From contig CAJUNK010000020.1 in NCBI GenBank assembly GCA_910587815.1, positions 24,153 to 29,775 of the forward strand: a stretch of 5,623 nt of DNA, written 5' to 3'. Every line of letters begins with the position of its first letter. Position 1 is the stretch's first letter. Of this stretch, positions 1 to 4,539 are shown in pieces. This stretch comes from Candidatus Gastranaerophilales bacterium. GTDB taxonomy: Bacteria > Cyanobacteriota > Vampirovibrionia > Gastranaerophilales > Gastranaerophilaceae. The position numbers and the translations under genes are program-made. The notes under the pieces were generated by a model that worked only from the letters and a program-made list of their open reading frames with translations, did no database searches and was not told the origin of the DNA.

Positions 1-3
1 CAT

Positions 4-101
4 ATTCTTTTGATGAGTTTATCACTCATCAAGTCCTGCTGAACTACAAAGGACATATTTAATTTTCAATTTTATCACTTTGCAGGAAAACCCCGCTACC
101 C
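4..101 (-). ncRNA. candidate structured 5' leader (possible cis-regulatory RNA)
   Basis: Read on the minus strand, downstream of the promoter at 134-106, this stretch can fold in two competing ways. One option pairs 87-82 with 39-34 (UCCUGC/GCAGGA) and 81-78 with 51-48, giving 10 base pairs interrupted by an 8-nt bulge. The other pairs 54-50 with 37-33 (GUCCU/AGGAC), which uses the same AGGA. A separate perfect 8-bp hairpin, UUGAUGAG/CUCAUCAA (32-25 with 17-10), follows. The 9-mer AGUGAUAAA occurs twice (79-71 and 26-18), both times in a loop context. No U-run follows the last hairpin inside the window. The piece does not match a riboswitch family that I recognise. A possible start codon lies at 3-1 with only a weak AAGAA in front of it. 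Confidence 0.35.
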
Positions 102-105
102 AAAA

Positions 106-134
106 ATTATACCAATATCAAAAATTTAAATCAA
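106..134 (-). promoter_or_regulatory. sigma70-type promoter directed off the left edge
   Basis: On the minus strand the sequence has TTGATT (134-129), a 17-nt spacer and a perfect TATAAT (111-106). Transcription would start near the G residues at 101-99 and run leftward out of the window. This is the best-matching promoter in the window by eye. The first minus-strand ATG at the far left (3-1) lies about 100 nt downstream, which would leave a long 5' leader. The gene it serves is outside the window. Confidence 0.6.
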
Positions 135-154
135 TCAGGTTGCATCATTGATTT
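128..154. promoter_or_regulatory. T-N11-A palindrome, LysR-type box candidate
   Basis: AAATCAAT (128-135) and ATTGATTT (147-154) are perfect inverted repeats separated by 11 nt, so the dyad has the T-N11-A form known for LysR-family binding sites. It covers the -35 element of the leftward promoter (134-129) and lies about 40 bp upstream of the peroxiredoxin start. A regulator bound here could control the leftward gene, the peroxiredoxin or both. No plus-strand promoter with a good -10 was found: TTGATT at 148-153 is followed by only TATCTC at 171-176. In AT-rich DNA an 8-bp palindrome can be chance. Confidence 0.35.
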
Positions 155-195
155 GGTTAATTTAAAAAATTATCTCTTAATTTAATATAGAATTT

Positions 196-663
196 ATGAA
201 TATCAAATCTATGAAACCATGTAAAATTAATGGTATTACTGAAAATGGCACAGAAAAAACTTTTACTGTGGATGATTTTTTAGGAAAAACAACTGTGCTG
301 TATTTCTACCCCAATGATGGAACCCCAGGCTGCACAATTCAGGCTGGAGATTTTCGCGATAATATGAAATATTTTAAACCAGTATCTTCTGTTGTAGGTG
401 TGAACAGGGAAACGATTGAAAGTCACAAAAAATTTATGAAAAATGAGGATTTAAATTTTATTTTGCTTTCTGACCCTGAAAAAAAACTCATTGATTTTTT
501 TGGTGTTTGGGGTGAAAAACCTGCCTATGGTTTAGGTTTTATGGGTATTATAAGGTCTACTTTTATAATTAATCCAAATGGAGATATTAAAAAATCCTGG
601 TATAATGTGCAGGTGGAAGGCCATGTGGACGAGGTTTTAAGTGCTTTGCGCGATTCAAAATAG
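196..663 (+). CDS. Bcp/PrxQ-type peroxiredoxin, probably 1-Cys
   Basis: This 155-aa protein is a thioredoxin-fold thiol peroxidase of the AhpC/TSA superfamily, Bcp (PrxQ) group, expected to reduce H2O2 and organic hydroperoxides in the cytoplasm. Visible marks are the catalytic loop YFYPNDGTPGCT with peroxidatic Cys46 and Thr43, the stretch GVNRETIESHKKF (68-80), LLSDPE (90-95), and the catalytic-pocket Arg120 in RSTFIINPNG. Length is normal for the family. In two-cysteine Bcp proteins the resolving cysteine lies five residues after Cys46, but here residue 51 is Gly (CTIQAG). The only other cysteine is Cys9, so the enzyme is probably a 1-Cys type using an external thiol. The start is uncertain: neither ATG 196 nor the in-frame ATG 211 has a convincing Shine-Dalgarno. 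The gene ends 3 bp from the convergent AbrB-like gene. Confidence 0.93.
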   Translation: MNIKSMKPCKINGITENGTEKTFTVDDFLGKTTVLYFYPNDGTPGCTIQAGDFRDNMKYFKPVSSVVGVNRETIESHKKFMKNEDLNFILLSDPEKKLIDFFGVWGEKPAYGLGFMGIIRSTFIINPNGDIKKSWYNVQVEGHVDEVLSALRDSK

Positions 664-666
664 TTA

Positions 667-840
667 TTATTCTTCAATTATTGTGATGTTTTTTAGAATT
701 ATCTGTTTTTGTGTGGAATCATAATCTATCTCTATCATTGTTGAGTTTAGTTTTTTCATATCAGCTCCCATTAATTCTAAAAGAGTTGAAGGGATGATTA
801 TGCCATAGCTTGTGCCGAATTTAACAAGTTTTTTCTTCAT
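667..840 (-). CDS. small AbrB/MazE-like (SpoVT-AbrB) DNA-binding protein
   Basis: A 57-codon reading frame, ATG at 840-838 to TAA at 669-667 with a second in-frame TAA right after it. The protein begins MKKKLVKFGTSYGIIIPSTL and continues with a short charged helix and a beta-rich tail (MIEIDYDSTQKQIILKN, 35-51). The pattern K-(L/I)-V-K-x-G-x-S-x-G-(I)3-P-x-x-(L/V)-L is the swapped-hairpin AbrB/MazE fold signature, and the length suits a single-domain member. Members are dimeric transcription regulators or toxin-antitoxin antitoxins. No toxin reading frame such as mazF or pin is next to it here, so it looks like an orphan regulator, perhaps autoregulatory. It is convergent with the peroxiredoxin and divergent from the 63-aa gene. 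The ribosome-binding site is weak (AAAGAAAA about 10 nt upstream). Confidence 0.75.
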   Translation of the reverse strand: MKKKLVKFGTSYGIIIPSTLLELMGADMKKLNSTMIEIDYDSTQKQIILKNITIIEE

Positions 841-988
841 AAAATTATTTTTTCTTTACCATCTTTGTGTATTTTATTTATAAAAAGTATTAATAACATT
901 ATAACAATACTTAAATAATATTCTAATGTTGTAAAAATATAATACTTATATTATTATAATGCTTAAATAAAACTTAAATGAGGTATTT
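841..988. other. AT-rich divergent intergenic region with CTTAAAT repeats
   Basis: This gap separates the AbrB-like gene from the 63-aa gene and should carry both promoters. Perfect TATAAT hexamers occur on the plus strand at 938-943 and 955-960 and on the minus strand at 903-898, but none has a convincing -35 at 17 +/- 1 nt, so the exact promoters are not assigned. CTTAAAT recurs at 910-916, 962-968 and 973-979, the first two extended to CTTAAATAA. TATAATA (938-944) and TATTATA (952-958) form an inverted repeat. These are plausible binding sites for the adjacent AbrB-like protein, but low-complexity AT sequence makes chance repeats likely. Confidence 0.35.
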
Positions 989-1180
989 ATGGCAAAACGC
1001 AAAGTGGATGCACAAATTTTGGAATTAAGGGAAAAACTTTTTGATATTGAACTTATTATGAGTAAAATTCAATCTTTAAATAATATTCTTTTATTCTATT
1101 CAAATGAAAACAGTCCAGAAAGTTTTATAATTGCAGAACAAATTTCAAAACAAATTGATAAGATAAATGCAATCATCTAA
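989..1180 (+). CDS. 63-aa hypothetical protein, mostly helical
   Basis: The product is 63 residues, with no family that I recognise. It starts with a basic patch (MAKRKVDAQ), continues as a probable amphipathic helix (about 8-36, with Leu/Ile spaced as in a coiled coil), has a short polar turn SNENSPES (38-45), and ends in a second helix (about 46-63). There is no signal peptide, transmembrane segment or cysteine. A helical hairpin that dimerises or binds a partner is a reasonable guess only. Translation is well supported: GAGGT at 980-984 lies 5 nt before the ATG. It is divergent from the AbrB-like gene across a repeat-bearing gap, and it converges on thiC. Confidence 0.65.
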   Translation: MAKRKVDAQILELREKLFDIELIMSKIQSLNNILLFYSNENSPESFIIAEQISKQIDKINAII

Positions 1181-1185
1181 AATTC

Positions 1186-1220
1186 AAAAACAGCCCCATT
1201 AAATTAATAAAAAGGGCTGT
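1186..1220 (-). terminator. intrinsic terminator of the aldolase-thiC operon
   Basis: On the minus strand ACAGCCC (1220-1214), a 17-nt AT loop and GGGCTGT (1196-1190) form a 7-bp hairpin, the last T starting a run of five T (1190-1186). It begins about 33 nt after the thiC stop codon. On the plus strand the same hairpin follows the 63-aa gene by 9 nt, but it is followed by ATTATAAAAATT rather than a T-run, so it would terminate that gene less efficiently. Confidence 0.75.
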
Positions 1221-1252
1221 ATTATAAAAATTATAAAAGTTCATCTCAATGT

Positions 1253-2536
1253 TTAAAAATACTGTCTGAATATTTTCATAGAACAATAATCGCCGCACAT
1301 TGTGCAAGGTTTTTCTTCTGTAAAATTTTTATCCTTGAAAATTTCTTTATCAAGGGCCATTTCTTTTTGTCCTTCCCAATCAAGAGATACCCTTGCAATA
1401 GACATTTTTTTATCCATTTCAATTGCTTTTTTATTTCCCCTTGCAACATCTGCCGCATGAGCAGCTATTTTTGATGCCATAATTCCTTCGCGCACTTGGT
1501 TTGCATCTGGCAGGCCAAGATGTTCAGCAGGTGTTACATAGCAAAGAAAATCTGCCCCGTTTAACGCTGCTAAAGTTCCGCCAATTGCTGATGTTATATG
1601 GTCATATCCTGGTGCAATATCTGTAACCAAGGGCCCAAGCACATAAAGTGGCGCATTATCGGTTAATTGTTTAATAGTTTGAATCATAGATGGGATAAGG
1701 TTTAATGGTACATGTCCAGGGCCTTCTACCATAGCCTGCACCCCTTGTTCTTTTGCCCTTTTTACAAGTTCACCTAAAACAATAGTTTCTGCCACCTGCG
1801 CTCTGTCTCCTGCATCTGCTCCGCATCCTGGACGAAGGCCGTCGCCAAGTGATAATACAACATCATATTTTTTTACAATATCTAATAATTCATCATAATA
1901 TTCATATAAAGGATTTTCTAATCCTGTTGCCTTTATCCAGCAGGCAAGCATAGCGCCTCCTCTGGATACAATTCCTGTTACTCTTTTTTGTTTTTCTAAT
2001 TGTTCTACAACAAATTTTGTAACTCCGCAGTGTACTGTAATAAAATCTACGCCATCCTTGCATTGTTTTTCAATGTCTGAAAATAATTTTTCTTTACTTA
2101 ATTTTGCAATATTTTTAAATTCATCCAACGCTTCTTTTCCTGCCTGATACATAGGTACGGTTCCAATTGGCAGTTTGGTTGATGCGATAATTTGTGCACG
2201 CACATCATCAATGCCTGCCCCTGTGGATAAATCCATTAAAACATCAGCCCCTGTTTCTTCGATAATTTTTACCTTTTGAAGCTCTTCATTCAGGCTGCTT
2301 TTTTCATTTGATGTTCCAATATTAGCGTTTATTTTAACGCAAAGCCCCGCTCCAACGCCTACGGGAATTGAATTTTTACGCTGGTTATTCTTTAAAATTA
2401 CAATTGAGCCGTTTTTTACACCCTCTCTTACAAATTCAGGTTCCACACCTTCATTTTTGGCTACAATTTTCATTTCATCTGTTATAATGCCTTCTTTTGC
2501 GCTCATTATCTGAGTCATCACTTTAGTTTCCATCAT
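1253..2536 (-). CDS. thiC: phosphomethylpyrimidine synthase ThiC (short form)
   Basis: ThiC is a cytoplasmic non-canonical radical-SAM enzyme that rearranges 5-aminoimidazole ribotide into HMP-phosphate, the pyrimidine half of thiamin, releasing CO, formate and 5'-deoxyadenosine. The 427-residue length matches the short class that lacks the long N-terminal domain. Visible signatures are LMDLSTGAGID (100-110), PIGTVPMYQA (123-132), VHCGV (168-172), SRGGAMLACW (191-200), LGDGLRPG (230-237), EGPGHVPL with His275, DIAPGYDHITSAIGG (306-320) and TPAEHLGLPD with His339. The two His are 64 apart, as expected for the metal-binding pair. The C-terminal cluster cysteines are Cys411, Cys414 and Cys418, spaced CX2CX3C. 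The start is chosen from AGAGGA (2548-2543) 6 nt upstream; a second ATG follows immediately. It lies 13 nt behind the aldolase gene, and its ribosome-binding site abuts that gene's stop codon. No TPP riboswitch consensus is seen upstream of the operon. Confidence 0.97.
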   Translation of the reverse strand: MMETKVMTQIMSAKEGIITDEMKIVAKNEGVEPEFVREGVKNGSIVILKNNQRKNSIPVGVGAGLCVKINANIGTSNEKSSLNEELQKVKIIEETGADVLMDLSTGAGIDDVRAQIIASTKLPIGTVPMYQAGKEALDEFKNIAKLSKEKLFSDIEKQCKDGVDFITVHCGVTKFVVEQLEKQKRVTGIVSRGGAMLACWIKATGLENPLYEYYDELLDIVKKYDVVLSLGDGLRPGCGADAGDRAQVAETIVLGELVKRAKEQGVQAMVEGPGHVPLNLIPSMIQTIKQLTDNAPLYVLGPLVTDIAPGYDHITSAIGGTLAALNGADFLCYVTPAEHLGLPDANQVREGIMASKIAAHAADVARGNKKAIEMDKKMSIARVSLDWEGQKEMALDKEIFKDKNFTEEKPCTMCGDYCSMKIFRQYF

Positions 2537-2549
2537 ATTTTATCCTCTT

Positions 2550-3260
2550 TTAGTGTTTTAAATTTTGAATTTCTTCTATTTCATCTTTGCTTAAATGGTT
2601 AATTTCGCCCAAAAATTTTGCAGCGAAATATGTTTTTGCATAAGCTTGGATGCTCTCTAAAATATAAAATGTCTCCTGCAAGGTTTTTGCACCGGCCACA
2701 AGCCCATGGTTTTGCATTAATACTGCATTATGCCCAATCTTAAAATATTTGCTAATTTCATTTGCTAAAATATCAGAGCCTGGACATGCATATTTTGCAG
2801 ATGGAATGCCGCGCAGTGCTGTTAGCACCGGCTCATGCGGGCGTAGTGTTTTATTGTCAATGCTTATCGTATCACCAATTGCATCACCGGCGTGCGCAGT
2901 GCCAAAATTATAAATAAATTCTGGCAGTATAGGTTCATTCATTTCTTTTTTACATACGGCAAAAGATGTTATATATGGACAATGAATGTGAATGATGGCT
3001 TTAATATCGGGTCTTTTGTTGTAAATTGTAAGATGCATTCTGCCTTCTGAAGAAGGTTTTACTTTGTTTAATGAATTTCCACTTATATCAAGCTGTGCTA
3101 TTTCATTTTCCTTCATATCAAAAAGACACACACCTGATTTTGAAAGATAAATTTTATCATTTTCTCTAACAGAAATATTTCCGCTTGTTCCAGGCACCAT
3201 TCTTGCATTGTATGTGCGTTTTGCCCAATATAATAAATCTTCCACGATGTGTTTTGACAT
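2550..3260 (-). CDS. class II aldolase/adducin family protein, FucA-like
   Basis: This 236-aa protein belongs to the zinc-dependent class II aldolase/adducin family (COG0235; FucA, AraD, RhaD, MtnB relatives), acting on a sugar phosphate in the cytoplasm. The phosphate-binding motifs TSGNIS (25-30) and SKSG (40-43), the catalytic acid Glu72 in KPSSEGRMH, and the zinc ligands His91 and His93 (HIHCPY) and His185 (QNHGLV) are all present. The stretch between the zinc His pairs is about 92 residues against about 61 in E. coli FucA, the extra part lying near 118-155. Substrate cannot be read from sequence: fuculose-1-P, 5-deoxyribulose-1-P or methylthioribulose-1-P are candidates. GAGG (3268-3265) sits 4 nt before the ATG. 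It is the first gene of a tight pair with thiC, which suggests a role tied to ThiC products. Confidence 0.88.
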   Translation of the reverse strand: MSKHIVEDLLYWAKRTYNARMVPGTSGNISVRENDKIYLSKSGVCLFDMKENEIAQLDISGNSLNKVKPSSEGRMHLTIYNKRPDIKAIIHIHCPYITSFAVCKKEMNEPILPEFIYNFGTAHAGDAIGDTISIDNKTLRPHEPVLTALRGIPSAKYACPGSDILANEISKYFKIGHNAVLMQNHGLVAGAKTLQETFYILESIQAYAKTYFAAKFLGEINHLSKDEIEEIQNLKH

Positions 3261-3268
3261 TTTTCCTC

Positions 3269-3335
3269 GTTTAAAAAATTGTGATAGTATAAGCGGTTTT
3301 ATTTACCCGATATTCTATCACAAATTTTTTTAAAC
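3269..3335 (-). repeat. long inverted repeat, probable hairpin terminator or attenuator
   Basis: The arms 3269-3287 and 3315-3335 are complementary over 19 bp with a 2-nt bulge; the core TTGTGATAG/CTATCACAA is perfect. The 27-nt loop may hold a further CGG/CCG pairing. On the minus strand the 5' arm carries an A-run and the 3' arm ends in six T before AAAC, as in an A/U-flanked intrinsic terminator. It lies 20 nt after the coiled-coil gene's stop and directly against the aldolase Shine-Dalgarno (3268-3265). It could end the upstream transcript, attenuate the aldolase-thiC operon or be a DNA operator. TATACT (3291-3286, minus) inside the repeat is a -10-like hexamer without a recognisable -35. 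Confidence 0.55.
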
Positions 3336-3355
3336 ATGGGGAAATGCTTAAATTT

Positions 3356-4357
3356 TTATAATAAATTTATATCCCAAATGCCGTTAATTAGATTGTTTCT
3401 TAGATTATTATTTTGCTCAAAATCAACATTTTCCCAAATATTTTCTCTTATATTTCTAGTATTTTCCATATTTCGGGTATTATTTATCTGTCTTGCATTT
3501 TGTAGTTCTGTATTTCTGGTATTTAAAGCAGCTTCATTTTCTGTCTTCATATTTTCAATTGTTTTTATATTGTTTTGAATGCGTGCTGTTTCACCGGTTA
3601 ATCTTTTTGTTTCATTATCTAATAAAAGACTTTGCCCGTATGATGTGTTTACATTTCGCCTTGCAGTTCTTACGGCATTTTGCTGTGTGAAAAATTGTTT
3701 TGTAAATTCATTAAATTCATTATTAATTTCTGCAAGTTTTGCTCTTAAATTTGTAATTTGGGTTCTGCCTTCAGCATTATTTTCATTTGCAAATAAATTA
3801 ACTTGCAGATTTCTTATTTGGTTTTCAATTTCGCGTCTTTGAGTATCTTTTTCCATAAGCTTGTTTTGAATATCATCAAGCCTCTTTTCTTCTTGTGCAA
3901 GGTTTGCTTTTGCTTGTTCAAATTCTGCTTTTTTATTATCAAGCTCTTCTTGCCTTTGTTGCAGCATAGCATTATTGTTTTGAAGAGTGATTCTTTGCGT
4001 ATTTAATGCATTATCAAGTCTTCTATTTCTTGCTTGAATATTTGTAATTTCATTTTCTAGCATTTGGGCATCAAAATCTATAAAGTTTTCTGAAATTGTC
4101 CAATTGCGCATTCTTTGGTTTCGAACAATCATCAAATCATCAAAATCATTCCAAAGGTTATCATTTTTTTGTCGAACATTGTTATTTGTCCAAATTTCCT
4201 GTGTATCCATAAAATCTGTTGCATTAACCGCCCAAATATTTTCCATTAGCAGGTTTGCAATTTCTACTTTATTTTGTCGTTGTTCATTTTTGGCCTCTGT
4301 CCATATTGCAAATTGTTGTGCTCTATCTTCCCCGTTTTGGATTCTTTCTGTCACCAT
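3356..4357 (-). CDS. 333-aa Asn-rich coiled-coil protein with Trp motifs, unknown function
   Basis: I do not recognise this protein. It has no signal peptide, membrane segment, Pro, Cys or His, and Asn makes up about 18% (61 of 333 by hand count). The N-terminal 95 residues carry five Trp (19, 42, 56, 69, 86) in loosely repeated units such as ENIWAVNATDF, QEIWTNNN and DNLWNDFDD. Residues about 97-290 are a long charged/Gln-rich coiled coil with heptad Leu/Ile, broken near NENNAEG (191-197) and NVNTSYGQS (235-243). The C-terminus returns to NTRN repeats and ENIWENVDFEQ (306-316), echoing the N-terminal unit, plus Trp328. The matching ends suggest a filament, scaffold or antiparallel assembly. 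The start is ATG 4357 with a weak AGAAAGA ribosome-binding site. It is divergent from ispH and upstream of the aldolase-thiC pair, with no shared function apparent. Confidence 0.82.
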   Translation of the reverse strand: MVTERIQNGEDRAQQFAIWTEAKNEQRQNKVEIANLLMENIWAVNATDFMDTQEIWTNNNVRQKNDNLWNDFDDLMIVRNQRMRNWTISENFIDFDAQMLENEITNIQARNRRLDNALNTQRITLQNNNAMLQQRQEELDNKKAEFEQAKANLAQEEKRLDDIQNKLMEKDTQRREIENQIRNLQVNLFANENNAEGRTQITNLRAKLAEINNEFNEFTKQFFTQQNAVRTARRNVNTSYGQSLLLDNETKRLTGETARIQNNIKTIENMKTENEAALNTRNTELQNARQINNTRNMENTRNIRENIWENVDFEQNNNLRNNLINGIWDINLL

Positions 4358-4539
4358 TTTTTTCTTTCTGCTTTTGATATATAAAGAGTATATCGTCTTT
4401 TTTATTCTAAACTTTACAAAATATTACGAAAAGTTAAGACAAATATTGATGTGCAAAAAACCGATATTGTTTTTAAAATATATCTGTGTTTTAATAGTCA
4501 CAGCGTCGAATTCTTTTTGGCGACTTCATTTTAAAGGAT
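4358..4539. other. divergent intergenic region before ispH
   Basis: This 182-bp gap must hold the promoters of ispH and of the coiled-coil gene. For ispH, TTGTTT (4467-4472), a 17-nt spacer and TTTAAT (4490-4495) is a moderate candidate. The dyad CTGTG (4484-4488)/CACAG (4499-4503) surrounds that -10 hexamer. For the minus-strand gene only TATACT-like AT stretches around 4386-4392 are seen, with no clear -35. An imperfect inverted repeat pairs GTCTT (4395-4399) and AACTTT (4410-4415) with the contiguous AAAGTTAAGAC (4430-4440). No small gene was found. Confidence 0.4.
4467..4495 (+). promoter_or_regulatory. candidate ispH promoter
   Basis: TTGTTT at 4467-4472 (3 of 6 to the -35 consensus), 17-nt spacer, TTTAAT at 4490-4495 (5 of 6 to the -10 consensus). 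The predicted start near 4502 gives a leader of about 38 nt before the GTG at 4540. Confidence 0.3.

Noticed and set aside
10..32. Intrinsic terminator for leftward transcription.
   Set aside because: The 8-bp stem is AT-rich and is followed by AAGAATATG on the minus strand, with no T-run inside the window.
667..1180. Classical toxin-antitoxin operon involving the AbrB-like protein.
   Set aside because: No MazF, PemK, PIN or Doc-like reading frame is adjacent, and the only small neighbour is divergent rather than cotranscribed.
1276..1458. A 60-codon minus-strand reading frame inside thiC.
   Set aside because: It lies in another frame of a well-conserved ThiC C-terminus and has no family features of its own.
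3261..3355. TPP riboswitch upstream of the aldolase-thiC operon.
   Set aside because: The CUGAGA and ACCUGAU-type conserved segments of the THI element are absent on the minus strand, and the region is taken up by the AT-rich inverted repeat.
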